A stretch of 64,000 nt of DNA, taken from NCBI GenBank assembly GCA_031270325.1, contig JAISXW010000009.1:48452-112451 (forward strand), given 5' to 3'. The notes beneath the pieces were generated by a model, which saw nothing but the letters and a program-made list of their open reading frames with translations, did not search any database and was not told the DNA's origin. Position numbers and translations under genes: made by a program. This stretch comes from Streptococcaceae bacterium (lineage in GTDB: Bacteria > Bacillota > Bacilli > Lactobacillales > Streptococcaceae). Below, one piece after another: positions 8,886 to 18,571 of this stretch (positions are counted from its first letter, which is position 1; each line of letters opens with the position of its first letter).

Positions 8886-8980
8886 TTGCCAAACTTCCCA
8901 TGGGAACTTGTCCAAACTACCATGGTAATTTAGGCAAACTACCATGGTAAGTTGAGCAAAACACCATGGTAACTTGTCGG
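8886..8980. repeat. CCATGG 22-bp tandem array, 4 units (array R3)
   Basis: Four 22-bp units with cores TCCCATGGGA, TACCATGGTA, TACCATGGTA and CACCATGGTA. The outer palindrome positions change in pairs (C/G to A/T), so the dyad is kept. The flanks match array R9 at 54.3 kb, including a related right-hand sequence (CGGAGGCTTGCTGTGGGC, versus CCGAGTCTTGCTCGGGC). The 8644-9268 interval has no credible gene: it holds copy B1, this array and the mnmA promoter. Confidence 0.85.
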
Positions 8981-9169
8981 AGGCTTGCTGTGGGCATATC
9001 CCTTGCCTTGTGTGGGTTGACTTAAAAAGGTGTGGGCTGAATTCTCGGAAGGCAAGACCCGACCTTCCCAAATCACGACCGAAGTGATGGTCATGACTGG
9101 TCAAAGTGCTGGCTTTATCGTGGCATGGCGACGCCTAGCACGCCCATCTAGCTTTCCCAATTTAAACAT

Positions 9170-9177
9170 GCTATAAT
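9170..9177 (+). promoter_or_regulatory. mnmA promoter (extended -10)
   Basis: TGCTATAAT gives an extended -10 with consensus TATAAT at 9172-9177. It predicts a leader of about 85 nt before the TTG start. The -35 region is poor, as expected for an extended -10 promoter. Confidence 0.6.
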
Positions 9178-9214
9178 AAACAAGTTAATGACGCCCTTCA
9201 AAGCGATTGATTAA

Positions 9215-10393
<1,179 letters not shown>

Positions 10394-10426
10394 GATAGAC
10401 CAACCAAACGCTTTCGGGCGTTTTCT

Positions 10427-10434
10427 GGTATAAT
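10427..10434 (+). promoter_or_regulatory. Extended -10 promoter giving a leaderless DUF1456 mRNA
   Basis: TGGTATAAT places TATAAT at 10429-10434, only 7 nt before the ATG at 10442. Transcription should begin at or within a base of the A of ATG. No Shine-Dalgarno sequence is present. Confidence 0.65.
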
Positions 10435-10441
10435 CAAGGGT

Positions 10442-10930
10442 ATGAATAATAATGATATTTTAATCCGACTGCGGTATACCTTTGATATTAAAGGCGCTGA
10501 TATGCTTCATATTTTTGAGCTGGGTGGTTTGACACTGACCTTAGATGACTTGTCTGAGATTTTGAAGAAACAAGCACCTGATACCGAGCGAGATCAGGCT
10601 TTATCTCGTGACCATTTAGAACGCTTTTTGAATGGTTTGATCATTAGCCAACGTGGTGTTAAACGGGATAAGACTGGTAAGGCAGTACCAGCTACCTTTG
10701 ATATGACGAGTGATGCCTTGATCAATAATGTGACGATTAAGAAACTCAAGATTGCCATGACCTATACGACAGATCACCTCCAAGACTTTCTAGCTCAAGC
10801 CGGCAAGACAGTCTCGACAAGCGAACTATCAGCTATTTTGCGCAATAAAACTCATCGCAACTATAAGGTAGCAGGCGACCAGATCTTACGGAATCTGCTC
10901 AAGGGCATGGCGCTTGAGTATCGGAAGTAG
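10442..10930 (+). CDS. DUF1456 family protein (YehS-like)
   Basis: 162 residues made of two similar halves of about 70 residues (residues 1-75 and 88-160), each starting with N-N-x-x-(I/L)-(K/R)-x-L and containing a helical LxxxLSxILxxK element. This duplicated layout is the DUF1456 family; its function is not established. The mRNA is probably leaderless. The kinase-like gene follows after 29 bp, suggesting one transcript. Confidence 0.85.
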   Translation: MNNNDILIRLRYTFDIKGADMLHIFELGGLTLTLDDLSEILKKQAPDTERDQALSRDHLERFLNGLIISQRGVKRDKTGKAVPATFDMTSDALINNVTIKKLKIAMTYTTDHLQDFLAQAGKTVSTSELSAILRNKTHRNYKVAGDQILRNLLKGMALEYRK

Positions 10931-10959
10931 TGGATTAGTAGCAGCAGAAAGGTAAGGCA

Positions 10960-11502
10960 ATGATTCTCTTAATCGGTGGGGCGACACACTCAGGTAAAAC
11001 GGCACTGGCGCAGCAATTACTTGAAACATTGGCATATCCCTATCTATCCATTGATCATTTAAAAATGGGGTTGATTCGCTCGGGTCAAACAAGTCTGACG
11101 GCAGAAGCTACTGATGCTGCCCTGACAAATTATCTGTGGCCTATTGTCGTTGAAATGATTAAGACTGCGATTGAGAATAAGCAACACCTTATAGTAGAGG
11201 GCGTTTATATCCCTTTTGATTATCGAAAGTGGTTTGATAGCGTCTATTTGAAGGACATTCAGTACGTCGCACTGGCGTTGACACCAGACTATATCCGAAA
11301 TCATTTCGATACAATCCTTGCGTATGAAAATATCGTTGAGGCTCGCCAGAATTCTGATGACCTCACAATAGACGAGCTGATATTGGCTAACACGACGAAG
11401 ATGGAACAGGCTATCCAAAATGACCTAACCTTATTGAAAACTTCGGATGTGTTTGATTTGGATGACATGGTCAAAACAATTTGCCAGCAATTAAGGCAAT
11501 AG
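10960..11502 (+). CDS. P-loop kinase-like protein of unknown substrate
   Basis: 180 residues with an N-terminal Walker A GATHSGKTAL (residues 7-16) and the context YLSIDHLKMGLIR, which resembles small-molecule kinases of the adenylate-kinase/zeta-toxin/2-phosphoglycerate-kinase type. No antitoxin partner is visible, so a toxin role is unlikely. An AAAGG-type ribosome site precedes the ATG. It is probably cotranscribed with the DUF1456 gene; a hairpin formed by repeat R4 follows immediately. Confidence 0.7.
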   Translation: MILLIGGATHSGKTALAQQLLETLAYPYLSIDHLKMGLIRSGQTSLTAEATDAALTNYLWPIVVEMIKTAIENKQHLIVEGVYIPFDYRKWFDSVYLKDIQYVALALTPDYIRNHFDTILAYENIVEARQNSDDLTIDELILANTTKMEQAIQNDLTLLKTSDVFDLDDMVKTICQQLRQ

Positions 11503-11575
11503 GTAAAAAGGACTTGGCCTTTTGCCTAAAACAACAAGTCCTTTTTACCGAAAGGCCAAGTTCTTTTCATCGAAT
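11502..11575. repeat. Short 22-bp array acting as terminator hairpin (array R4)
   Basis: Two 22-bp units (CCTTTTGCCTAAAACAACAAGT and a diverged copy with core AAAGGCCAAGT) plus flanks. AAAAAGGACTTG pairs with CAAGTCCTTTTT, and GGACTTGGCCTTTT can alternatively pair with AAAGGCCAAGTTC, so two exclusive hairpins are possible. It starts at the kinase stop codon and probably terminates transcription. The AACAACAAGT core is the same as at the start of array R6. Confidence 0.7.
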
Positions 11576-11606
11576 GACGCGCTCGTGTCAATGTCTTTGC
11601 CCAAGT

Positions 11607-11636
11607 TTGACAAGACCGAGTCGTTTTTGATAAAAT
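11607..11636 (+). promoter_or_regulatory. mnmG promoter
   Basis: TTGACA at 11607-11612 and TAAAAT at 11631-11636 with an 18-bp spacer. The expected transcript start is near 11643. Confidence 0.75.
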
Positions 11637-11658
11637 AAAGCTATTAAATCATCAAGGT

Positions 11659-11720
11659 AGTCAAGTACCAAGAAAGAGTGGCGTGGGGCGCTATTTTTCA
11701 TGTACTTGGCTTTTTGTTTG
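11659..11720 (+). terminator. Terminator-like hairpin in the mnmG leader (possible attenuator)
   Basis: A 10-bp stem (AGTCAAGTAC at 11659-11668 with GTACTTGGCT at 11702-11711, two G-U pairs) encloses a second small helix, and a TTTTTGTTT tract follows. It lies after the mnmG promoter and before its ribosome site, so as read it would end transcription prematurely unless relieved. The signal is unknown. Confidence 0.5.
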
Positions 11721-11736
11721 AAAGATGGAGGTTGGA

Positions 11737-13608
11737 ATGCAAATTCAAGAAACGTATGATGTCATCGTTGTGGGCGCGGGACATGCTGGGAGTGAAGCAG
11801 CGCTTGCGGCAGCACGCATGGGCAGTAAAACTTTGCTGGTCACGATTAACTTAAACATGGTGGCATTTATGCCATGTAATCCATCAGTCGGTGGCTCGGC
11901 TAAGGGGATTGTTGTCCGAGAAATTGATGCGCTTGGTGGAGAGATGGGGCGCAATATTGATAAGACCTATATCCAGATGAAGATGCTCAATACAGGTAAA
12001 GGACCAGCAGTTCGAGCGCTACGTGCACAAGCTGATAAAGAGCAATATGCCCATGAGATGAAAAAAACAATTGAGCAGACTGAAAACTTGACCTTACGAC
12101 AAGCTATCGTTGCTGAATTGCTGGTGGCAGATGGTCAAATCACAGGTATCAAGACGACGACAGGAACGGTTTATCAAGCCAAATCTGTGGTCATTACGAC
12201 TGGCACAGCCTTGCGTGGTGAGATTATTATCGGGGAACTTAAATATTCGTCAGGCCCCAATAATTCACTGGCGGCTATCGGACTAGCAGATAATTTGCGT
12301 GACCTCGGCTTTGAAATTGGTCGCTTTAAGACAGGGACACCGCCTCGGGTCAAGTCTAGTACCATTGATTACAGTAAAACAGAGATACAACCGGGCGATG
12401 AGATGCCTAATCATTTCAGTTTTCTCAGTCAAGATGCGGATTATTTACAAGATCAAGTGCCATGTTGGCTGACTTATACGAAAAATGCGACCCATGAGAT
12501 TATCCAAGATAATCTGCACCGTGCACCGATGTTTTCTGGGATGGTCAAGGGTGTCGGGCCACGCTATTGTCCGTCTATCGAAGATAAAATCGTTCGCTTT
12601 GCGGACAAACCACGCCATCAGCTGTTCTTAGAACCAGAAGGGCGTGACACTGAGGAAGTTTATATTCAAGGTTTGTCAACCTCCATGCCTGAGGACGTTC
12701 AGTTCGAGATTGTACACTCGATTCCCGGTCTTGAAAATGCTGAGATGATGCGGTCAGGTTATGCCATCGAATATGACGTGGTCTTGCCACACCAATTGCG
12801 CCCGACGCTTGAAACCAAACTGATTTCGGGGTTGTTTACAGCTGGTCAAACCAACGGTACGTCAGGTTATGAAGAAGCAGCCGGTCAAGGCTTGGTGGCG
12901 GGCATCAATGCGGCACTTAAAGCACAAGGCAAACCAGAATTTATCCTCAAACGTTCAGATGCCTATATCGGTGTGATGATAGATGATTTGGTCACGAAAG
13001 GGACGATTGAACCCTACCGTTTGCTGACCAGTCGTGCTGAGTATCGCCTGATTTTGCGTCATGACAATGCAGATATGCGTCTGACGCCGCTTGGTCGTGA
13101 AGTCGGTCTTGTTTCTGAGCAACGCTGGCAAGCATTTAGCATTAAACAGTATCAGTATGAACAAGAAATGTTGCGGTTACGCAAAAATAAGCTCAAACCG
13201 ATTGCCGAGACCAATGCTAAAATCGAAGCACTAGGCTTTAAACCCTTAACTGATGCGCTGACAGCGGCTGAATTTATGCGACGTCAAGAAATCACTTATG
13301 AGATTGCGACGGACTTCATCGGTCCTGCATCAGAAGTCTTGGACTCGAAAATTATCGAACTCATCGAAACCGAAATCAAATATGAGGGCTACATCAATAA
13401 AGCCAAAGATCAGGTGGCGAAAATGCACCGTTTGGAAGCTAAGCGCATTCCGAAAAATATGGATTGGGATGCTTTGGATAGCATTGCCACCGAAGCGCGT
13501 CAGAAGTTCAAGAAAATCAACCCTGAGACCATTGGCCAAGCCAGTCGGATCTCAGGGGTCAATCCGGCGGATATTAGTATCTTGATGATTTATTTGGAGG
13601 GCAAATGA
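11737..13608 (+). CDS. mnmG: tRNA uridine-5-carboxymethylaminomethyl modification enzyme MnmG
   Basis: 623 residues from the ATG at 11737, chosen because GGAGG lies 5 nt upstream; the ATG at 11725 overlaps that ribosome site. MnmG (GidA) binds FAD through the N-terminal Rossmann motif [17 protein letters not shown] (residues 13-29) and, with MnmE, modifies C5 of wobble uridine in tRNA. Other conserved blocks are [11 protein letters not shown] (about 47-57) and the C-terminal helical MnmE-binding region. Length is normal. Confidence 0.95.
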   Translation: MQIQETYDVIVVGAGHAGSEAALAAARMGSKTLLVTINLNMVAFMPCNPSVGGSAKGIVVREIDALGGEMGRNIDKTYIQMKMLNTGKGPAVRALRAQADKEQYAHEMKKTIEQTENLTLRQAIVAELLVADGQITGIKTTTGTVYQAKSVVITTGTALRGEIIIGELKYSSGPNNSLAAIGLADNLRDLGFEIGRFKTGTPPRVKSSTIDYSKTEIQPGDEMPNHFSFLSQDADYLQDQVPCWLTYTKNATHEIIQDNLHRAPMFSGMVKGVGPRYCPSIEDKIVRFADKPRHQLFLEPEGRDTEEVYIQGLSTSMPEDVQFEIVHSIPGLENAEMMRSGYAIEYDVVLPHQLRPTLETKLISGLFTAGQTNGTSGYEEAAGQGLVAGINAALKAQGKPEFILKRSDAYIGVMIDDLVTKGTIEPYRLLTSRAEYRLILRHDNADMRLTPLGREVGLVSEQRWQAFSIKQYQYEQEMLRLRKNKLKPIAETNAKIEALGFKPLTDALTAAEFMRRQEITYEIATDFIGPASEVLDSKIIELIETEIKYEGYINKAKDQVAKMHRLEAKRIPKNMDWDALDSIATEARQKFKKINPETIGQASRISGVNPADISILMIYLEGK

Positions 13609-13693
13609 CGGGTAGATGCTGATGGTTAACTCAATCATCAATCGCAGATTGGCTAATTTTGCGATTTAAAATGAAAAAAATAAGGGGTAAGTC

Positions 13694-13722
13694 TTGACTC
13701 CCAAGTCAAAACTTGCTATACT
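13694..13722 (+). promoter_or_regulatory. Promoter of the infC-rpmI-rplT operon
   Basis: TTGACT at 13694-13699 and TATACT at 13717-13722 with a 17-bp spacer. The start is expected near 13729, giving a leader of about 210 nt. Confidence 0.8.
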
Positions 13723-13728
13723 AGAGAA

Positions 13729-13938
13729 GTTGAAAAGCAGAAAGCCCCCGCTTTCTCGCCAATACTGCGCAAGCTACTTGGCCTGAAAATGAATTTAATC
13801 TCTGGTAACGGAGTTCATTTATAGCGGGCTTTCTATGGAAAGTCCGTTTTTGTTTTTCAATACTTGATTCCGCTCGGGAGGAATCTTTGATAGCAGCTGG
13901 CGCAAGGCGTCAGCAGAATACTCACAGTAAGGAGAACA
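13729..13938 (+). ncRNA. L20-type autoregulatory leader of infC-rpmI-rplT
   Basis: The leader precedes infC-rpmI-rplT and ends its structured part with a terminator hairpin. In Firmicutes, ribosomal protein L20 binds such a leader and promotes termination when in excess. Here GAAAGCCCCCGC near 13741 can pair with GCGGGCTTTC at 13824-13833, the left arm of the terminator, giving a plausible antiterminator. Assignment rests on position and this pairing; no covariance search was run. Confidence 0.65.
13825..13851 (+). terminator. Leader attenuator terminator upstream of infC
   Basis: A 9-bp stem (CGGGCTTTC with GAAAGTCCG, one G-U pair), a TATG loop and TTTTT. It lies inside the leader, about 90 bp before the infC start. 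Confidence 0.75.
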
Positions 13939-13941
13939 ATC

Positions 13942-14463
13942 ATAGCAAGAGAAAGAGTCACAATGAATCAGGCGATTCGTGCGAGCGAAGTCCGTCTTAT
14001 CTCGGCTGACGGCGATCAACTCGGAATTACACCGACACGTGATGCGCTGAACCAAGCCTTAGATCAAGATATGGATTTGGTTTTGATTTCAGCACAAGCC
14101 ACACCGCCTGTTGCCAAGATCATGGATTTCACGAAATTCAAGTTTGAGCAAAAGAAAAAACTGAAGGAACAAAAGAAAAATCAGACTGTTGTCACAGTCA
14201 AGGAAGTTCGTTTGTCCCCAGTTATCGACCAAAATGACTTCGACACTAAATTGCGTCAAGCGACTAAGTTTCTTGAAAAAGGCAATAAGGTCAAGGTTTC
14301 TATCCGCTTTAAAGGGCGGATGATTACCCACAAAGAAGTTGGTCAAAAAGTCTTGGATGATTTTGTCATCGCCACCCAAGATATCGCCCACGTTGAACAA
14401 CGTGCCAAGATGGATGGTCGCCAAATGTTCATGCAACTAGCACCCGGCGATAAGAAGAAATAA
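13942..14463 (+). CDS. infC: Translation initiation factor IF-3, probable non-AUG start
   Basis: IF-3 binds the 30S subunit and proofreads initiation. The conserved core runs from ASEVRL through [10 protein letters not shown] and VKEVRLSP to AKMDGRQMF. The first ATG is at 13963, but the seven codons before it (ATA GCA AGA GAA AGA GTC ACA) continue the usual IF-3 N-terminus, of the type IAKDxxVN-x-x-IR. AAGGAG at 13929-13934 is correctly spaced for ATA at 13942 (7 nt), less so for ATC at 13939 and too far for the ATG. Rare start codons in infC are known and let IF-3 repress its own translation. The protein is 173 residues from 13942. Confidence 0.85.
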   Translation: MARERVTMNQAIRASEVRLISADGDQLGITPTRDALNQALDQDMDLVLISAQATPPVAKIMDFTKFKFEQKKKLKEQKKNQTVVTVKEVRLSPVIDQNDFDTKLRQATKFLEKGNKVKVSIRFKGRMITHKEVGQKVLDDFVIATQDIAHVEQRAKMDGRQMFMQLAPGDKKK

Positions 14464-14494
14464 ACTACTATTTTAACTAGAGGAGATTTGAGAA

Positions 14495-14695
14495 ATGCCA
14501 AAACAAAAATCACATCGCGCTTCAGCAAAACGTTTTAAACGAACAGGTTCTGGAGGCTTGAAACGTTTTAAAGCTTATACAAGCCACCGTTTCCACGGTA
14601 AAACTAAAAAACAACGTCGTCACCTTCGCAAAGCTGGTCTGGTATCAACTGGTGATTACAAACGTATTCGCAAAATGGTTTACTCGCTTAAATAA
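14495..14695 (+). CDS. rpmI: 50S ribosomal protein L35
   Basis: 66 residues, very basic, with the family N-terminus [15 protein letters not shown] and the TGSGGLKR motif. It is the second gene of the IF-3 operon, 31 bp after infC, with an AGAGGAG ribosome site. Confidence 0.97.
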   Translation: MPKQKSHRASAKRFKRTGSGGLKRFKAYTSHRFHGKTKKQRRHLRKAGLVSTGDYKRIRKMVYSLK

Positions 14696-14755
14696 GCGCT
14701 AGTTAAATCAAACATAGACTACATTAAATTAAGATATAAATAAGGAGAACTATCA

Positions 14756-15115
14756 ATGGCTCGTGTTAAAGGTGGCGTTGTCAGCCGCAAACGTCGTAAA
14801 CGTATATTAAAACTTGCAAAAGGTTATTATGGTGCAAAACATACTTTGTTCCGTACTGCTAAAGAACAAGTCATGAATTCATACAACTATGCATTCCGTG
14901 ACCGTCGTCAAAAGAAACGTGATTTCCGTAAATTGTGGATTGCACGTATCAATGCAGCTGCACGTCTCAATGGTTTGTCATATTCTAAACTGATGCACGG
15001 TTTGAAATTAGCTGAAATCGAAGTGAATCGTAAGATTTTGGCTGACCTAGCAGTAACTGATGCAGCAGCTTTTACAGCATTGGCTGATGCAGCCAAAAAA
15101 GCTTTGGCTAAATAA
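14756..15115 (+). CDS. rplT: 50S ribosomal protein L20
   Basis: 119 residues, basic N-terminal tail ([20 protein letters not shown]) and helical globular domain typical of L20, which is needed early in 50S assembly. L20 is also the repressor of this operon in relatives. A strong ribosome site (AAGGAG) lies 8 nt before the ATG, and a terminator follows. Confidence 0.97.
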   Translation: MARVKGGVVSRKRRKRILKLAKGYYGAKHTLFRTAKEQVMNSYNYAFRDRRQKKRDFRKLWIARINAAARLNGLSYSKLMHGLKLAEIEVNRKILADLAVTDAAAFTALADAAKKALAK

Positions 15116-15128
15116 GTTATCATTTAAA

Positions 15129-15157
15129 AGTGGGCACATCAAGTGCTCGCTTTTTTT
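15129..15157 (+). terminator. Terminator of the infC-rpmI-rplT operon
   Basis: A 9-bp stem (AGTGGGCAC with GTGCTCGCT, G-U pairs included), a 5-nt loop and seven T. Confidence 0.85.
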
Positions 15158-15269
15158 GTGTCAAATTTCTCCACGCGACTTAGGAAATAGTTTGAAGCTA
15201 AGCTGAGCTGGATTAGTGTCTCTCTCAAGTCCGACCTTGAAAGCAAAAGAGAGGTATTTGGACTTAATC

Positions 15270-15640
15270 GGTAAAAAGTTTTACCTAATAGGTACGATGT
15301 TCTAGCTAAAAGGTAGGAAGTTCTACCTAAAAGGTAGAAATTTGCTCTAAATAAGAGGAATGTTCCTCTAAACCAGAGGAATGTTTCTCTAAACTAGAGG
15401 AAAGTTCCTCTAAACCAGAGGAATGTTTCTCTAAACTAGAGGAAAGTTCCTCTAAACCAGAGGAATGTTTCTCTAAACTAGAGGAATGTTCCTCTAAACC
15501 AGAGGAATGTTTCTCTAAACTAGAGGAAAGTTCCTCTAAATCAGAGGAATGTTTCTCTAAACCAGAGCAAATTTCCACCAAATCAGAGGAATGTTTCTCT
15601 AAACCAGAGCAAATTTCCACCAAATCAGAGCAATCTTCCT
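15270..15640. repeat. 21-bp hairpin tandem array, about 17 units (array R5)
   Basis: Units of 21 bp such as GAATGTTCCTCTAAACCAGAG. Each holds a small hairpin. The stem changes along the array while staying complementary: TACC/GGTA in the first units, then CTCT/AGAG with the flanking TTC/GAA extending it. The last units (AGAGCAAATTTCCACC) are degenerate. Because 21 is a multiple of 3, a stop-free minus-strand frame crosses it by chance. Apart from this array and the feo promoter, the interval 15158-15984 shows nothing. Confidence 0.85.
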
Positions 15641-15870
15641 CTTCCCAAGCATCTGTTGCCCAATCATCTGAACTCAAAAGATGATGATCAGCTGGTCGCA
15701 GTGGCATGTTGTTTGGAAATTGAGGCTCACAAGGAAAGTTAGCTTGCCGTGATTGTTTAAAGGGCTTAAACTTTTTGTTATCTCGTAATTTTCTGCTACC
15801 TTTTGCTAGTCTGCTTTAGGGCAAGGTTGATTCATTTCGATTTTGTCTAACACATTTTACTTTTTTTTGC

Positions 15871-15984
15871 TATAATTGAGTTTATAAACATGTTATTTGA
15901 ATTTTCCATGTCAATTTGTTATGGCAAACAAGAGAAAGGATTGTGTGTGCTGACTTGTAAGTTATCAGCACCCAAAGGGAACCA
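15871..15984 (+). promoter_or_regulatory. feo promoter and leader with hairpin at the ribosome site
   Basis: TATAAT at 15871-15876 gives a leader of about 100 nt. GTGCTGA (15947-15953) pairs with TCAGCAC (15965-15971), and ACTT/AAGT extends the helix inside. The hairpin ends three bases before the AAAGGGA ribosome site. I see no clear Fur-type box. Confidence 0.5.
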
Positions 15985-16476
15985 ATGATCACATTAACGA
16001 CCTGTCCGTTGAAACAGACTTATTTTGTTTCGGAAATTGAAGGCGATTTAGATAGTAGACAACATCTCCAAAATCTTGGTCTTGTTAAGAATGCACGTGT
16101 TGCAGTCATGAACCGAGATAAAAACAATGGTGTGATTCTGATCCACAATTCACGTGTGGCTTTAGATAATCAGCTTTTAGCACGGATTAGCCTAGCTAAA
16201 GAACTGATTGGTCATGAACATTTAGCTAAACTATCGGCAGTAAAACCGGGGCAAAAGGCATTGGTCTTGGGGATTGCTGTTGATGAGACAGCCCCTGTCG
16301 GCGCAGCATTAAAACGGCGCTTGTTGGATATGGGGGTCACACGTGGCACGCGGATTTTTGTCAGAAAAGTCGCACCCTTAGGAGATCCAATGGAACTCCA
16401 TGTCCGTGGTTATGAATTGACTTTACGTCGAAATGAAGCTGAAAAAGTGGAAATGAGTGTGCTAGAAGATGACTAA
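15985..16476 (+). CDS. feoA: FeoA, tandem two-domain ferrous iron transport accessory protein
   Basis: 163 residues, twice the usual FeoA length. It holds two SH3-like FeoA domains: residues 1-72 and 84-160. The second has the better family signature (KRRLLDMGVTRGTRI, then HVRGYELTLRRNEAE). FeoA assists FeoB in Fe2+ uptake at the membrane. The gene overlaps feoB by 8 bp, so the two are translationally coupled. Fused tandem FeoA proteins occur in Lactobacillales. Confidence 0.9.
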   Translation: MITLTTCPLKQTYFVSEIEGDLDSRQHLQNLGLVKNARVAVMNRDKNNGVILIHNSRVALDNQLLARISLAKELIGHEHLAKLSAVKPGQKALVLGIAVDETAPVGAALKRRLLDMGVTRGTRIFVRKVAPLGDPMELHVRGYELTLRRNEAEKVEMSVLEDD

Positions 16477-18571
16477 AAATATGCGATTTGCGCTAGTTGG
16501 CAACCCCAACTCTGGTAAGACATCGGCCTTTAATCTCCTGACTGGTTCTAACCAATATGTCGGGAACTGGCCGGGTGTGACGGTGGAGCGTAAAACTGGG
16601 AAGTACACCAAAGATAAATCAATTGTCATCCAAGATTTACCGGGGATATACTCTCTGTCGCCTTTTACGCCGGAAGAAAACGTCACGCGGGACTATCTCC
16701 TATCGGATGATTATGATGTGATTATCAATATTGTCGATGCGACCAATATTGAGCGCAATCTGTATTTGACGACCCAACTCATCGAGATTGGCAAACCGCT
16801 TGTGATTGCACTGAATATGACCGATCTGTTGGTCAAAAACAATATTTTCATTGATACTGAAAAGTTAGCCTATTCGCTAGGTGTGCCTGTGGTCAATATC
16901 TCCGCCCTTAAAAATCAAGGCTTTGCTGAGCTGGTCGCAATCAGTCAAAAGGCAGCACAACCTGAGGTGCATCTGCATTATGATGAACGCTTTGAGGCGA
17001 GTCTGTCAGAAATCCAAGCTGTGATGCAGCTTGACAATCGTTTTGAACTGATTAAGCTCTTTGAGCAAGACCAAAAGATTGCTGAAAAGGTTGGCTTAAC
17101 GCCAGCGCAAGCCAAGGAAATCTCAGAAATTATTGACATTACCGAGCAGATCTTATTGGATGATCGACAAAGTATTGTCGTCAATGAGCGTTATCAGTAT
17201 TTGACGACCTTAGTCGCCATGGTTGAGAGTAAAACGCAAGGGATTCGCCTTAACTTTTCAGATAAGGTCGATCAATTTGTGACCTCACGTCTTTTTGGCC
17301 TACCCTTTTTCCTCTTTGTCATGTGGGCGGTTTACTATGTGAGTATCCAAACAGTTGGTGTCATGGGGACAGATTGGGTCAATGATGTCTTGTTCGGTGA
17401 CCTTGTGCCGACTTTTGTGCAAAAAGTGCTGGACTTGTTTCATATCGCACCAATCGGTCAGAGCTTGGTGCTGGACGGCGTTGTTGCCGGTGTCGGCGCT
17501 GTGCTTGGTTTTGTACCGCAAATCTTTGTCCTCTTTATTTGTTTGGGGATTTTAGAAGATTCGGGGTATATGAGTCGGGTTGCCTTTGTCATGGACCGTA
17601 TTTTCCGCCGCTTTGGCCTATCTGGTAAATCTTTCATTCCGATGTTGATTGCGACAGGATGTGGGGTTCCCGGTGTGATGGCTTCACGGACGATTGAAAA
17701 TGAACGCGACCGGCGGATTACAGTCATGGTCACGACTTTCATGCCTTGTTCGGCGAAGTTGCCAATTATTGCTTTGGTTGCAGGTGCTTTGTTCCCTAAG
17801 AACTCACTGGTTGCACCAAGCGCTTATTTTGTCGGGATCTTCACGATTATTATCAGCGGCATTATGTTGAAAAAAACAAAAATGCTAGGGGGATCGGTCA
17901 CGCCTTTTATCATGGAATTGCCGAACTATCATCTGCCTAAGTGGTCAAATGTGCTGCGTTATGCCTTTGATAAGGGCTTGAGTTTTATCAAGCGTGCTGG
18001 GACGATTATTCTAGCGACGACGATCTTGCTCTGGTTCTTAATGACCTTTGATTTCCATTTGCGAGTGGTTGAGACAGAACAGTCGATGTTGGCTGACCTT
18101 GGTCACGCCATCATGCCCCTATTTGCGCCTTTAGGCTGGACTTCTTGGCAGGCGACCGTATCAACTTTTACGGGTTTGATGGCTAAAGAAACCTTAGTCT
18201 CGACAATGGGTGTGCTCTATCATGCCAAAGGCGGTGCCGCTTTGGACGCTGCCATGCAGAGTCATTTTACACAACTCTCTGCCTACACCTTATTGTTATT
18301 CAACCTGCTATGCGCCCCGTGTTTTGCGGCAATTGGTGCCATCTATCGTGAGATGGGAACTGCCAAATGGACCGGGATTGCGGTCGGCTTCCAATGTGGG
18401 ATTGCCTATATCCTTAGCTTTATCGTCTATCAATTAGGGCATGTCTTGGCAACTGGTACAATGGGGCTGGGGGCAGTCATTGCTATCTTCATCTTGGTCA
18501 TTGGTTGCTACCTAGTCTTTAGAAAGCCGACTTATCAGCTGGCATCAATTAAAGAAAGTGTGACCGTATGA
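16469..18571 (+). CDS. feoB: Ferrous iron transporter FeoB
   Basis: 700 residues. The N-terminal GTPase domain has G1 GNPNSGKT (residues 11-18), G3 DLPG (about 56-59) and G4 NMTD (about 115-118), followed by a helical GDI-like region. The membrane part (from about residue 275) carries two Gate repeats and the Cys-containing segments ATGCGVPGVM and TTFMPCSAKLP that line the Fe2+ path. It overlaps feoA (8 bp) and the small partner gene (4 bp). Confidence 0.95.
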   Translation: MTKNMRFALVGNPNSGKTSAFNLLTGSNQYVGNWPGVTVERKTGKYTKDKSIVIQDLPGIYSLSPFTPEENVTRDYLLSDDYDVIINIVDATNIERNLYLTTQLIEIGKPLVIALNMTDLLVKNNIFIDTEKLAYSLGVPVVNISALKNQGFAELVAISQKAAQPEVHLHYDERFEASLSEIQAVMQLDNRFELIKLFEQDQKIAEKVGLTPAQAKEISEIIDITEQILLDDRQSIVVNERYQYLTTLVAMVESKTQGIRLNFSDKVDQFVTSRLFGLPFFLFVMWAVYYVSIQTVGVMGTDWVNDVLFGDLVPTFVQKVLDLFHIAPIGQSLVLDGVVAGVGAVLGFVPQIFVLFICLGILEDSGYMSRVAFVMDRIFRRFGLSGKSFIPMLIATGCGVPGVMASRTIENERDRRITVMVTTFMPCSAKLPIIALVAGALFPKNSLVAPSAYFVGIFTIIISGIMLKKTKMLGGSVTPFIMELPNYHLPKWSNVLRYAFDKGLSFIKRAGTIILATTILLWFLMTFDFHLRVVETEQSMLADLGHAIMPLFAPLGWTSWQATVSTFTGLMAKETLVSTMGVLYHAKGGAALDAAMQSHFTQLSAYTLLLFNLLCAPCFAAIGAIYREMGTAKWTGIAVGFQCGIAYILSFIVYQLGHVLATGTMGLGAVIAIFILVIGCYLVFRKPTYQLASIKESVTV

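Noticed and set aside
10960..11502. Zeta-type toxin of a toxin-antitoxin pair
   Set aside because: The P-loop context is similar, but no epsilon-like antitoxin gene is adjacent; the neighbour is a DUF1456 gene.
15327..15707. Minus-strand frame of 126 codons with a seven-residue repeat resembling a coiled coil
   Set aside because: It lies entirely over the 21-bp array R5, where the multiple-of-3 period keeps frames open by chance; no ribosome site precedes its ATG, and related arrays with 22-bp period have no frame.
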